A stretch of 38,896 bases of DNA, taken from NCBI GenBank assembly GCA_030043315.1, contig JASHYA010000156.1:1-38896 (forward strand). The letters run 5' to 3'. This DNA is from Acidimicrobiales bacterium. GTDB taxonomy: Bacteria; Actinomycetota; Acidimicrobiia; Acidimicrobiales; RAAP-2. Positions 7,462 to 15,951 of the stretch are shown piece by piece. Both the position numbers and the translations under genes were made by a program. Under the pieces are notes generated by a model, which made no database searches, was not told where the DNA came from, and was given only the letters and a program-made list of their open reading frames with translations. How positions within the stretch are numbered: the first letter of the stretch is position 1; every line of letters begins with the position of its first letter.

Positions 7462-8420
7462 GCGAGTTTTCGCAGCGCTTCGATGATCAACTCGTACAAG
7501 GCCTCCGAATCGATGCGCACGGGGACCCGGTGGCGCGGGTCGAGATGCTCGAGGTCGCGACCCGCGGGCGGCTCCCTAGCTTCTGCGAAGCGAACCACGG
7601 TCGTCCCGGCAGTCCAGCGCCCGGTCAGTTCCACATCGATGGCCGCCGACCTCGTCTCGAAGATCTCAGGCGAGAGGACGTATGCGATCGCACACGGGTC
7701 GTGCACAGGTGGGTCGCTCAAATCCGTGTGGCGCAGATAGGCGCCTCGGTAGAACTCGAGCAGCCGCGAGACGAACCCGCCAACGGGAGTGCCGAGCTCC
7801 TCGATCCGCCGCTGCACGTGCCGGGTACAACCGGCCTGGTGGGTCACGTCGAGCGTGACCATCGTCACCGACCACGGCGCGCCGAAGACGATAGCGGCCG
7901 CCTCCGGATCGACGAAGATGTTGAACTCCGCCGTCTGGGTGACGTTCCCGGGCCCGTAGGCGCCGCCCATGATCACGAACTCGTGGACCGCTTGGGCAAC
8001 CCGGGGCTCTCGACGCAGCGCGGCAGCGACGTTGGTGAGCGGCCCGGTTGCGACGAGGCTCACGTCGCCCGGTGATGACATCACGCTCTCGACGATGAAG
8101 TCCACCGCATGGCCCGAGCTGGCGTCGCGGTCCGGAACGATCCTGGACGGGCCGTCCAGCCCGCTCTCTCCGTGGAACCGTGGTGCGGTGCGCAGGGGAC
8201 GGACGAGCGGCCGATCGTGTCCGGCGAAGACAGGGATGTCGCCGATCCGACCGACGGTCGCGACAGCCAGCGCGTTACGGGTCGTCTTGTCCAAGGTCTG
8301 ATTACCGGCGACCGTCGTGATCCCGACGAGCTCGGCCCTCGTCGTACCGGCCGCGAGGAGGATCGCAATGGCGTCGTCGTGGCCGGGATCGCAGTCGAGA
8401 AGGATGCGCTTCGTCGTCAA
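7458..8420 (-). CDS. Inosine/uridine-preferring nucleoside hydrolase
   Basis: 320 residues. The N-terminal Ca2+ and ribose binding motif DCDPGHDDA (residues 9-17) is the hallmark DxDxGxDD of nucleoside N-ribohydrolases. Further family blocks are TTVAGNQTLDKTTRNAL, the VATGPLTNVAAALRREP strand-helix, MGGAYGPGNVT and AEFNIFVDPEAA with the Asn-Asp region that closes the metal site. It hydrolyses purine or pyrimidine ribosides to base and ribose. The start is a TTG at 8420; no strong ribosome site precedes it, and an upstream CTG cannot be excluded. The downstream PfkB kinase probably phosphorylates the product. Confidence 0.9.
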   Translation of the reverse strand: MTTKRILLDCDPGHDDAIAILLAAGTTRAELVGITTVAGNQTLDKTTRNALAVATVGRIGDIPVFAGHDRPLVRPLRTAPRFHGESGLDGPSRIVPDRDASSGHAVDFIVESVMSSPGDVSLVATGPLTNVAAALRREPRVAQAVHEFVIMGGAYGPGNVTQTAEFNIFVDPEAAAIVFGAPWSVTMVTLDVTHQAGCTRHVQRRIEELGTPVGGFVSRLLEFYRGAYLRHTDLSDPPVHDPCAIAYVLSPEIFETRSAAIDVELTGRWTAGTTVVRFAEAREPPAGRDLEHLDPRHRVPVRIDSEALYELIIEALRKLA

Positions 8421-8647
8421 CGTTGAGCCGTCCAGGGCACGTCTCCACCTCGTCGCACGACGCGACGATTCTGCGTCCTGCCCTCGACCTCAGACTACGC
8501 AGGCGCCCACGTGAGATCCAAGAAGAACCCGACCCCGGACGGCAGGCGATGGTCGAGGACGCAACGTGCGGACCTCACGACCGATGATTGACCGGCCGCC
8601 GATCGAGAACCGACCCGCCACCGGTCTGCACGCGTGGTCGTCTCGGC

Positions 8648-8653
8648 TATACA
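8648..8653 (+). promoter_or_regulatory. Candidate -10 element of a leaderless promoter (TATACA)
   Basis: TATACA ends six bases before the GTG at 8660 of the oxidoreductase. Transcription would therefore begin at or within a base or two of the start codon. There is no Shine-Dalgarno sequence before that GTG, consistent with leaderless translation, which is common in Actinobacteria. No convincing -35 hexamer is seen. Confidence 0.45.
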
Positions 8654-8659
8654 TGCCCG

Positions 8660-9646
8660 GTGGCCAGGTTCCGCGCGGTTGTCGCCCCCGCCCCCGGTCC
8701 CGCGACGCTCGTCGAACTTTCCGATCAGGACCTGCCGGACGAGGACGTGACGGTTGCGGTCGTCTACTCGTCGCTCAACTACAAGGACGCCCTGGCGGTG
8801 ACCGGCCGTGGAAAAGTGATCCGAACCTTCCCGATGACGTGCGGCATCGACCTTGCCGGGAAGGTCGTCGAGTCGAGGGATCCGTCCCTCGAGCCCGGTG
8901 ACGAGGTCATCGTCACCGGCTGGGGGCTTGGTGAGAGCCATCCGGGCGGCTACAGCGAGCTGCAGTGCGTCCGTCCGGAATGGGTGGTACGACCGCCAGA
9001 AGCCTTCGACTTGCGCAGGTGCATGGCGGTCGGCACGGCAGGGCTCACCGCGATGCTCTGCATTCTCGAGCTCGAAGGAAGGGGGCTCTCGGCTTCGTCC
9101 GATCCCCAGGTGCTCGTCACGGGAGCCGGGGGAGGCGTCGGCAGCTTCGCCGTGGCGCTACTTGCGAGCGCGGGCTACAGGGTCGCGGCCTCCACCGGTC
9201 GCCCCGAACTGGAGGGGTACCTCCGCTCGCTGGGAGCGGGGGAGGTCATCGAACGCGACGTGCTCGCCGTAGCGGTGGAGCGACCACTCCAGTCGGAGCG
9301 TTGGGCCGGTGTGGTCGATACGGTCGGAGGCACCACGCTCGCCAACGCGATCGCGCAGACCCGGTACGGAGGAGCGGTCGCGGCGTGTGGGCTGGCAGGC
9401 GGGAGCGGTCTTCCCACGACGGTGCTGCCGTTCATCTTGCGCGCGGTGACGCTCGTCGGCATCGACTCCGTCATGTGCTCCACGGAACGCCGGGCCGAGG
9501 CGTGGGCCCGTATCGCTGAGCAGCTGCCCGTCTCCCTGGTCGACTCCGTGCACGAGGTCAGGCCGATGGAAGAGGTCGTCGGCCTCTCCGGCGCGGTGCT
9601 CGCCGGGTCGGTACGCGGTCGTATCGTGATCGACACCCGCTCCTGA
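8660..9646 (+). CDS. YhdH/AcuI-type NADPH-dependent oxidoreductase (acrylyl-CoA reductase family)
   Basis: 328 residues from the GTG at 8660; this start fits the family length (about 325) and removes a 24-residue Arg-rich leader. The MDR fold is seen: SSLNYKDALAVTGRGKVIRTFPMTCGIDLAG is the diagnostic YhdH N-terminal block, GDEVIVTGWGLGESHPGGYSE follows, and VLVTGAGGGVGSFAVALLASAGYRVAASTGR is the Rossmann NADPH site. No zinc-ligand Cys cluster is present. AcuI homologues reduce acryloyl-CoA to propionyl-CoA; other members reduce quinones or enones. No propionate or DMSP genes are nearby, so the in vivo substrate is open. It appears to be a single-gene unit. Confidence 0.87.
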   Translation: MARFRAVVAPAPGPATLVELSDQDLPDEDVTVAVVYSSLNYKDALAVTGRGKVIRTFPMTCGIDLAGKVVESRDPSLEPGDEVIVTGWGLGESHPGGYSELQCVRPEWVVRPPEAFDLRRCMAVGTAGLTAMLCILELEGRGLSASSDPQVLVTGAGGGVGSFAVALLASAGYRVAASTGRPELEGYLRSLGAGEVIERDVLAVAVERPLQSERWAGVVDTVGGTTLANAIAQTRYGGAVAACGLAGGSGLPTTVLPFILRAVTLVGIDSVMCSTERRAEAWARIAEQLPVSLVDSVHEVRPMEEVVGLSGAVLAGSVRGRIVIDTRS

Positions 9647-9694
9647 CCAAGGACGTAGGGGGACGCCGCCGGCGATCGGGATGGCGGAGAGAGG

Positions 9695-10699
9695 TCAGTT
9701 CCCGGCGAGCGCCGGCACGACCTGGTCGCCGTAGGCGGTGAGGGTGGCGTCCTGGGCGTCGTGCATCAGGTAGAGCGCGAAGTGCGAGACCCCGAGACCT
9801 TCGAGCTCGCCCAGCTTTGCCACGTGGTCGGCGGTGGTTCCGAGGACGCAGAAGCGGTCCACGATCTCGTCGGGGACGAACTCGGTGTCGGGGTTTCCGG
9901 TCCGACCGTGGTGCGCGTAGTCGTAGCCTCTTCGGCCCTCGATGTACGCGGTCAGCGCCGCCGGGACCGCGCCGGACTCCTGGCCGTAGCGCGCGACGAG
10001 GTCGGCCACGTGGTTGCCCACCATCCCCCCGAACCAGCGCACCTGGTCCCGCTGGTGCGCCAGGTCGTCGCCGATGTAGGCGGGGGCCGCCACGCAGACG
10101 GTAAGGGCATCGGGGTCTCGGCCCGCCTCCTCGGCCGCCGCCCGGAAACGGCCGATCGCCCAGGAGATCACGAAGGGGTCGGCCAGCTGGAGGATGAGAC
10201 CGTCGGCCTCCCGGCCTGCGACGGCGAGCGCCTTGGGGCCGTAGGCGGCCATCCACACCTCGAGCGTCCCGTCTTTCACCCAGGGGAAGCGGACGAGCTT
10301 GCCGTGGAGCTCCACCTCCTCGCCGCAGACCATCGCCCTCACCGTCCGGATGCAGGCGCCGACCTCCTCCACAGTCGTCGGGCGCTCGCCGATCACCCGG
10401 ACCGCGGAGTCGCCGCGTCCGATGCCGCAGATGGTCCGGTTACCGAACATGTCGTTCAGGGTTGCGAACAACGACGCCGTGACGGGCCACTCCCTCGAGC
10501 GTGGGTTCGTCACCATCGGCCCGACCATCACGCGCTCGGTCGCCTCCAGGATGCGGGGGTAGATGACGAAGGGCTCCTGCCAGAGCACCGGTGAGTCGAA
10601 CGTCCACACCGAGGAGAAGCCGAGGCCCTCGGCGCGCTTTGCCAGTTCGACGAGTCGCGTGGCGGGGGGATCGGTCTGCAGGACCAGTCCGAACTTCAT
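9695..10699 (-). CDS. LLM-class flavin/F420-dependent oxidoreductase
   Basis: 334 residues of the bacterial luciferase-like TIM barrel. The opening MKFGLVLQTDPPATRLVELAKRAEGLGFSSVW, the GPMVTNPRSREWPVTASLFATLN strand and ICGIGRGDSAVRVIG are characteristic of the MER/F420 oxidoreductase branch. It binds F420H2 or FMNH2 and reduces or oxygenates a small molecule. ATG overlaps the dihydropyrimidinase stop (ATGA), so it is the last gene of a three-gene operon with hydantoinase and ureidopropionase. It may act on the same ring compound or on a downstream product. No dihydropyrimidine dehydrogenase is present, so it could provide a redox step in that route; this is inference. Confidence 0.88.
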   Translation of the reverse strand: MKFGLVLQTDPPATRLVELAKRAEGLGFSSVWTFDSPVLWQEPFVIYPRILEATERVMVGPMVTNPRSREWPVTASLFATLNDMFGNRTICGIGRGDSAVRVIGERPTTVEEVGACIRTVRAMVCGEEVELHGKLVRFPWVKDGTLEVWMAAYGPKALAVAGREADGLILQLADPFVISWAIGRFRAAAEEAGRDPDALTVCVAAPAYIGDDLAHQRDQVRWFGGMVGNHVADLVARYGQESGAVPAALTAYIEGRRGYDYAHHGRTGNPDTEFVPDEIVDRFCVLGTTADHVAKLGELEGLGVSHFALYLMHDAQDATLTAYGDQVVPALAGN

Positions 10700-12117
10700 C
10701 GTCCACCTGCCCCACCCCGTGGGACGTCCACTCCCGAGAAGGGCGCCCGTCGGACGAACCGTCCGTGGCCGTCACGCCCCTTGAACGCGCCGTGCTCGAT
10801 CACGACCTCGCCTCGGGAGATCACCGTCTCCACGGCTCCCGTCACCTCCATCCCCTCGTACGCGGAGTAGTCCACCGCCATGTGGTGCGCCGAAACCGAG
10901 AGCGTGTGGGTGCGCGTCGGGTCGTACACGACGAGGTCGGCGTCGGCGCCGGGGAGCAGCGATCCCTTCTTCGGATAGAGACCGAAGAGGCGGGCGGGCG
11001 CCGTCGAGGTGAGCTCCACCCAACGCGCGAGCGAGATCCTCCCCTGGACGACACCCTGGTAGACGAGGTCCATTCGATGCTCCACGCCCGGCAGACCGTT
11101 CGGGATCTTCGAGAAGTCCCCGCGCCCGAGCTCCTTCTGGTCCTTCATGCAGAAGGGGCAGTGGTCCGTCGAGACCACCGACAGGTCGTCGGTGCCGAGC
11201 CCGCGCCATAGCGCTTCGTGGTGGGCGCGCGCCCGGATCGGTGGCGAGCAGACGTACTTCGCGCCCTCGAGGTCCGGGCCCGCCATGAGCGACTCGTCGA
11301 GGAACAGGTACTGGGGGCAGGTCTCCGCGAAGACCTGCCGCCCCGCGTCGCGTGCCGCGGCGACCTCGGCCAACGCTTCCTTGGCCGAGAGGTGGACGAC
11401 GTAGAGGGGACAGCCCGCCACGCCCGCGAGCACGATCGCACGGTGCGTCGCCTCGCCCTCGAGGACCGAGGGCCGCGTCTCCCCGTGCATGCTCGGCTCG
11501 CCCCGACCCGCGGCGAGCGCCTGGGCGACCAGCACGTCGATGGCGATGCCGTTCTCGGCGTGCATCATGACCACGGCACCGGTGTCGGCAGCGGTCTGCA
11601 TCGCCTGCAGGATCTTGCCGTCGTCGGAGTAGAAGACACCGGGGTAGGCCATGAACAACTTGAAGCTGGTGACCCCGTCGGCGACGAGCCCGTGCATCTC
11701 CTTGAGCACCGGCTCGTTGACGTCCGAGAGGATCATGTGGAAGCCGAAGTCGATCGCGCAGTGCCCCTCCGCGCGTGCCATCCAGGTGTCGAGGCCCTCT
11801 CGCGCGGAGCCGCCGCGCGGCTGGATGGCGAAGTCGACGATCGTCGTCGTGCCGCCGTGTGCTGCGGCGCGGGTCCCGGTGAAGAACGTGTCCGCGGAGT
11901 ACGTGCCCCCGAAGGGCATCTCCATGTGCGTGTGGACGTCGATCCCGCCGGGCAGCACGAACTTTCCGACCGCGTCCACACGCGCGAGGTCCGCCGACTC
12001 CGGGGCGCTCCCGGGGGCGAGCAGCGCCGCGACGTGCTCGCCGTCGATCAGCACGTCGGCGGGGGCGATCCCCGACGCGGTGACGACGGTGCCGCCTTCG
12101 ACGAGGAGCCGGCTCAT
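10696..12117 (-). CDS. Dihydropyrimidinase / D-hydantoinase
   Basis: 473-residue cyclic amidohydrolase. Metal and catalytic landmarks are GGIDVHTHMEMPFGG (first His pair), SFKLFMAYPG with the Lys that is carboxylated to bridge the two zincs, MMHAEN, VVHLSAKEAL and VSTDHCPFCMKDQ (Asp). These are arranged as in dihydropyrimidinases and hydantoinases, and length fits. The enzyme opens dihydrouracil, dihydrothymine or 5-substituted hydantoins to N-carbamoyl amino acids. Its start overlaps the stop of the upstream ureidopropionase-type nitrilase (ATGA), whose enzyme would remove the carbamoyl group. The symbol hydA would fit, but pyrimidine versus hydantoin preference cannot be decided. Confidence 0.93.
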   Translation of the reverse strand: MSRLLVEGGTVVTASGIAPADVLIDGEHVAALLAPGSAPESADLARVDAVGKFVLPGGIDVHTHMEMPFGGTYSADTFFTGTRAAAHGGTTTIVDFAIQPRGGSAREGLDTWMARAEGHCAIDFGFHMILSDVNEPVLKEMHGLVADGVTSFKLFMAYPGVFYSDDGKILQAMQTAADTGAVVMMHAENGIAIDVLVAQALAAGRGEPSMHGETRPSVLEGEATHRAIVLAGVAGCPLYVVHLSAKEALAEVAAARDAGRQVFAETCPQYLFLDESLMAGPDLEGAKYVCSPPIRARAHHEALWRGLGTDDLSVVSTDHCPFCMKDQKELGRGDFSKIPNGLPGVEHRMDLVYQGVVQGRISLARWVELTSTAPARLFGLYPKKGSLLPGADADLVVYDPTRTHTLSVSAHHMAVDYSAYEGMEVTGAVETVISRGEVVIEHGAFKGRDGHGRFVRRAPFSGVDVPRGGAGGR

Positions 12118-12953
12118 GGCGCTACGAGCGGGCCGTACGCGTCGGGACGCCGGTCACGGTAGAAGGCCCAGAGCTGGCGCACCTCTTCCAAGACCCCCAT
12201 GTCGAGGTCGCGGACGATCACCTCGTCGTCGGTTCCCGACGCGGCGTCCCCGACGAGCTGGCCGCGCGGATCGCAGAAGTACGAGCCGCCGTAGAAGTCG
12301 TCGTCGCCCAGCGGCTCGACGCCCACCCGGTTGATGGCCCCGACGAAGTACTCGTTGGCCACGGCGGCCGCCGGCTGCTCCAGGTTCCACAGGTAGGACG
12401 ACAGCCCACGGCTCGTCGCCGACGGGTTGAAGACGATGCGCGCGCCCGCGAGCCCGAGGGCCCGCCAGCCCTCGGGGAAGTGGCGGTCGTAGCAGATGTA
12501 GACCCCTATGCGGCCCACCGCGGTGTCGAAGACCGGGAAGCCGAGGTTCCCCGGGCGGAAGTAGTACTTCTCGAAGAACCCCTTCACCTGCGGGATGTGG
12601 TGCTTGCGGTAGCGGCCGAGGTCGCGGCCGTCCGCGTCGACCACGACCGCCGTGTTGTAGTAGACGCCCGGCTGCTCCTCTTCGTAGACCGGTGCGATGA
12701 CCACCATCTCGGTCTCCCTGGCGAGCTCCCGCACCCTCTCGGTCGTTGGACCCGGGATCGGCTCCGCGTACGCGTAGTACGTGGGATCCTGGACCTGACA
12801 GAAGTACGGCCCGTAGAAGAGCTCCTGGAAGCAGAGCACCTGCGCCCCCTGCGAGGCCGCCTCCTTCGCCAGCACGAAGCTTGAATCGATCATCGACTCT
12901 TTGTCGCCGGTCCACCTCGTCTGCACCAGCGCGGCTCTCACGATGTCCGCCAT
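12114..12953 (-). CDS. Nitrilase-superfamily amidohydrolase, beta-ureidopropionase / N-carbamoyl amidase type
   Basis: 279 residues with the complete nitrilase triad: Glu44 (CFQELFYGPYFC), Lys117 (RYRKHHIPQ) and Cys154 (VYICYDRHFPEGWRALGLAGA). The FFEKYYFRPGNLGFPVF segment is typical of beta-ureidopropionase and N-carbamoylputrescine amidase. It would hydrolyse N-carbamoyl-beta-alanine or another N-carbamoyl amine to amine, CO2 and ammonia. ATG at 12953 is chosen over GTG at 12956 because GGAGG lies seven bases before it. It is first in the operon with dihydropyrimidinase and the LLM oxidoreductase, which supports the reductive pyrimidine or hydantoin pathway. Confidence 0.9.
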   Translation of the reverse strand: MADIVRAALVQTRWTGDKESMIDSSFVLAKEAASQGAQVLCFQELFYGPYFCQVQDPTYYAYAEPIPGPTTERVRELARETEMVVIAPVYEEEQPGVYYNTAVVVDADGRDLGRYRKHHIPQVKGFFEKYYFRPGNLGFPVFDTAVGRIGVYICYDRHFPEGWRALGLAGARIVFNPSATSRGLSSYLWNLEQPAAAVANEYFVGAINRVGVEPLGDDDFYGGSYFCDPRGQLVGDAASGTDDEVIVRDLDMGVLEEVRQLWAFYRDRRPDAYGPLVAP

Positions 12954-12956
12954 CAC

Positions 12957-13124
12957 CCTTCCTCCTTCTCAGATCGGCCCAGCATTCACCCGTGCTCGAC
13001 GCCTGACAAGTGGCTCGCCGCTCAGCTCAGCTCCGCTTCGCTCCTCTCCGGATCCGCCCGGATCGGCCAGGCAAGGCCTGAGGCCGGAGCGCGGTGCACA
13101 CGCCCGGCGCGCGAGCATCGCGCC
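12957..13124. promoter_or_regulatory. Divergent intergenic region between pyrimidine operon and decarboxylase
   Basis: These 168 bp must hold promoters for both directions. The leftward ribosome site (GGAGGAAGG) is at its left edge. It contains the palindrome CGGATCCG and a short hairpin CAGGC-AAG-GCCTG near 13069. No clear -10/-35 pair or extended operator stands out. The rightward gene has no ribosome site before its ATG. Confidence 0.3.
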
Positions 13125-14678
13125 ATGGACGACACGACGCCTCTCCTCCGCCGCGGCCACCCTCGAAATGCGGAAGGGTTCGACTGGCATCCCGAGCCGG
13201 CGATGTTCGACCTCCCGGCGGACGGCGCGCGCAAAGCGCTCGAGGAGCTCGGCCGTGACGCATGGGCGCTCGCCCTCGACTACCTGTACGACGAAGCGCT
13301 CGTCCGTCCCGTCGGTCCCGACTCCTACGAGGAGCTGCGGGCGCGCTTCTTCGGTCCTTCGGGTGGTCCGGCACCCGCCCCGGCGACCCCTCAGTCCTCG
13401 TCGGTGGTGCTCAGTGAGGTCCGTGAGCGGGTCGCGCCCTACGCGTACAACGCCTACCACCCCCGGTCCTTCTCCTACTTCACGCCGCCGCCTCTCCCGA
13501 TGTCGGTCATGGGGGAGCTGCTCTGCCAGGTGTTCCACCAGGGGATCGACGTCTTCCACTCCGGCCCGATCGGCGCGCTCGTCGAGGAGGAGGTGACTCG
13601 CTGGCTCGCGGATCTCGTCGGCGCCGGGCCCGACGGCTGGGCGGTGCTCACCTCCGGCGGGGTGATGGCCAACATCATGGCGATGACGGTCGCGCGCGAC
13701 CGGCACCTCCCCCACCTGGTCGGAGCCGAGGGTCCGCCGCGAGGCCGGACGCTCGAACGCGCCCGGGTCTACGTCTCCGACCAGGCGCACTTCTCCGTCG
13801 GCCGCGCCCTCGACATGCTCGGCTTCGCGCCCGAGGCCCTCGTCGTCGTGGAGAGCGACGAGCGGTACCGACTGCAGGCCGTGCCCGTCGCTCGCCGGAT
13901 CGCCGAGGACCGGGCGGCCGGGCTCGTCCCCTTGTGCATCGCCGCCGTGTGCGGGTCCACCAACACCGGGTCGGTCGACGACGTCCCCGGCCTCGCCGAG
14001 CTGGCCCGACGCGAAGGGCTGTGGCTCCACGTGGACGCCGCGTTCGGGGGTGCGGCGCGGCTGTCGGCGCGCGACGCAGGTCGCGTGCCGGGCCTCGAGC
14101 TCGCCGACTCGGTCACCGTCGACCCGCACAAATGGCTGTTCCAGGCCTACGACATCGGCGGCCTCGTAGTGCGCCACCGTGAGGACCTGCACCGGACCTT
14201 CTCGCGTTCGCCGGAGTACTACCGGTCCGCGATGCCCGAAACCGAGCCGCTCAACTGGCTCGAGTACTCGATGGAGGGCACGCGCCGCTTCCGTGCCCTC
14301 AAGCTCTGGACCTGCTGGAAGCACGTTGGGAGCGAAGGTTTCGCCCGCCTCGTCGAGCACGACAACGACGTCGCGGCCGTCCTCGCCGCCGAGCTCGACG
14401 GTTCCGACGACTTCGAGACCGCCGTGGCGCAGCCCGACCTCTCGGTCGTCTGCTTCCGCCACCTCGTGGCCGGGATGTCCGAGGTACAGCTCGACGAACA
14501 CCAGGACCGGCTGCAGCGTGCCCTCGAGGTCTCGGGCGAGGCATGGGTCTCCACCACGAAGCTGCGCGGGCGGACCTACCTGCGGGCGGGCGTGATGAAC
14601 TGGCTCACGACCGACGACGACGCGCTAGGCATGCTCGAGAGCCTGCGGGAGCTCGCGCGCACACTCTGCGCCGACTGA
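13125..14678 (+). CDS. PLP-dependent group II amino-acid decarboxylase
   Basis: 517 residues of the aromatic-L-amino-acid/glutamate decarboxylase fold. PLP-binding Lys336 lies in VDPHKWLFQAYDIG. The ring-stacking His is in YVSDQAHFSVGRA, the pyridine-nitrogen Asp in WLHVDAAFGGAARLS, and VLTSGGVMANIMAM forms the phosphate region. Family length is right. It decarboxylates an L-amino acid to an amine; candidates include aromatic amino acids, histidine or diaminobutyrate. The gene lies between the carbamoyl-degradation operon and the hut operon, which does not settle the substrate. No Shine-Dalgarno sequence is seen before the ATG, so initiation may be leaderless. It could alternatively act as an aldehyde synthase (decarboxylation plus oxidative deamination). 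Confidence 0.88.
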   Translation: MDDTTPLLRRGHPRNAEGFDWHPEPAMFDLPADGARKALEELGRDAWALALDYLYDEALVRPVGPDSYEELRARFFGPSGGPAPAPATPQSSSVVLSEVRERVAPYAYNAYHPRSFSYFTPPPLPMSVMGELLCQVFHQGIDVFHSGPIGALVEEEVTRWLADLVGAGPDGWAVLTSGGVMANIMAMTVARDRHLPHLVGAEGPPRGRTLERARVYVSDQAHFSVGRALDMLGFAPEALVVVESDERYRLQAVPVARRIAEDRAAGLVPLCIAAVCGSTNTGSVDDVPGLAELARREGLWLHVDAAFGGAARLSARDAGRVPGLELADSVTVDPHKWLFQAYDIGGLVVRHREDLHRTFSRSPEYYRSAMPETEPLNWLEYSMEGTRRFRALKLWTCWKHVGSEGFARLVEHDNDVAAVLAAELDGSDDFETAVAQPDLSVVCFRHLVAGMSEVQLDEHQDRLQRALEVSGEAWVSTTKLRGRTYLRAGVMNWLTTDDDALGMLESLRELARTLCAD

Positions 14679-14696
14679 TCCGGCCGGGCGGGTCGG

Positions 14697-14740
14697 CGCC
14701 CCGGCCGTGGCGTCGACGTCCACGGCGCCGGCGGGGCCGG
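14697..14740. terminator. GC-rich hairpin between convergent decarboxylase and hutI
   Basis: CCGTGG (14705-14710) and CCACGG (14720-14725) pair around a nine-base loop, and outer GCCCCGG/CCGGCGGGGC arms can extend the stem with a small bulge. It lies between the stops of two convergent genes (14678 and 14752) and can serve both strands. There is no T-tract, which is usual for high-GC actinobacterial terminators. Confidence 0.5.
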
Positions 14741-14751
14741 CGCGCTAGTGC

Positions 14752-15939
14752 TCAACGCCCGGTGGGCGGCGTACGCGCACCGTCCTTCCACGTCGCTCCG
14801 ACGAGCGGGACCCCCGGCCGGTACGGGAGGTGGAGGTACGTCGGTGCGTCGAGCACGGCGAGGTCCGCCCGCGCGCCGTGGCGCAGATGGCCCACGTCGT
14901 CACGCCGGAGCGCCTTCGCCCCGCCCAGCGTCGCGGCGGCGAGCGCCTCCTCCGGCGACATGTGGAGCTCGCGCACGGCGAGCGCGATGCACAGCGGCAT
15001 GCTCGTGGTGTAGCTCGTCCCTGGGTTGCAGTCCGTGGCAAGGGCGACCGTGACCCCCGCATCGAGGAGCCGACGCGCGTCCGGGTACGGGGCACGCAAC
15101 GAGAAGTCGCACGCGGGGAGGAGCGTGGCGACGGTCGCCGAGCCGGCCAACAGCTCGACGTCGTCGTCGCTGAGGTACGTGCAATGGTCGGCGGAGGCTG
15201 CCCGTGCCTTCACGGCGACCCGGACGCCGGGTCCGTGGCCGAGCTGGTTCGCATGGACCCGTGCGCCGAGCCCGCGTGCCCTGCCCGCGTCGAGCACCAC
15301 CCCGGCCTGGTCGGCATCGAACGCACCCTCGTCGCAGAAGACGTCCACCCATCGCGCGAAACGGGCGCACGCGTCGAGCATCGCACCGGCGACCAGCGCC
15401 ACGTAGTCGTCGGCGCGTCCGGCGAACTCGCCCGGCACGACGTGCGCTCCGAGGAAGGTCGTCTCCTCGGTGACCGCGCGCGCGAGCCGGAGGCACCTCG
15501 CCTCGTGCTCGACGGCGAGCCCGTAGCCGGACTTGCACTCGAAGGTCGTGGTGCCGGCGCGCAAGGCCTCCGCCGTCAGCCGCGCGAGCGTCCCTGAGAG
15601 TTCGGAATCGCTCGCCACCCTGGTCGCGGCCACCGTCGTCTCGATGCCGCCCGCCGCGTAAGGGCGTCCGGCCATCCGTGCGGCGAACTCAGTGGCCCGG
15701 TCGCCGGCGAAGACCATGTGCGTGTGGCTGTCGACGAAGCCCGGGACGATCGCGGCGCCGGCAATGTCGACGACCTCGTCCCCCGCACCTTGCGGCGCGG
15801 CGTCGTCCGGGCCGGTCCACGCGACACGCCCTGTCTCGACGAAGAGCGCGGCGTCGTGGAGGACCCCGAGCGGGCCTTCGCCCGCGGCCGGATCGTTCGT
15901 CACGAGCTCTCCGATACGGCGGAAGAGCACCGATCCCAC
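14752..15939 (-). CDS. hutI: Imidazolonepropionase (histidine degradation, third step)
   Basis: 395 residues. The metal-binding motif [22 protein letters not shown] near residue 70 is specific for HutI, followed by [16 protein letters not shown] and [10 protein letters not shown]. The C-terminal block [16 protein letters not shown] is also diagnostic. The enzyme opens 4-imidazolone-5-propanoate to N-formimidoyl-L-glutamate. The GTG at 15939 comes 12 bp after the hutF stop, so it is the last gene of the leftward hut operon. Length compares with about 405 in characterised HutI. Nothing appears missing. Confidence 0.95.
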   Translation of the reverse strand: MGSVLFRRIGELVTNDPAAGEGPLGVLHDAALFVETGRVAWTGPDDAAPQGAGDEVVDIAGAAIVPGFVDSHTHMVFAGDRATEFAARMAGRPYAAGGIETTVAATRVASDSELSGTLARLTAEALRAGTTTFECKSGYGLAVEHEARCLRLARAVTEETTFLGAHVVPGEFAGRADDYVALVAGAMLDACARFARWVDVFCDEGAFDADQAGVVLDAGRARGLGARVHANQLGHGPGVRVAVKARAASADHCTYLSDDDVELLAGSATVATLLPACDFSLRAPYPDARRLLDAGVTVALATDCNPGTSYTTSMPLCIALAVRELHMSPEEALAAATLGGAKALRRDDVGHLRHGARADLAVLDAPTYLHLPYRPGVPLVGATWKDGARTPPTGR

Positions 15940-15951
15940 GTGGCCCGTGCC

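Noticed and set aside
8421-8587. Possible small gene in the hydrolase/oxidoreductase gap
   Set aside because: Short frames there lack a ribosome site and have mixed codon bias; I see only promoter space.
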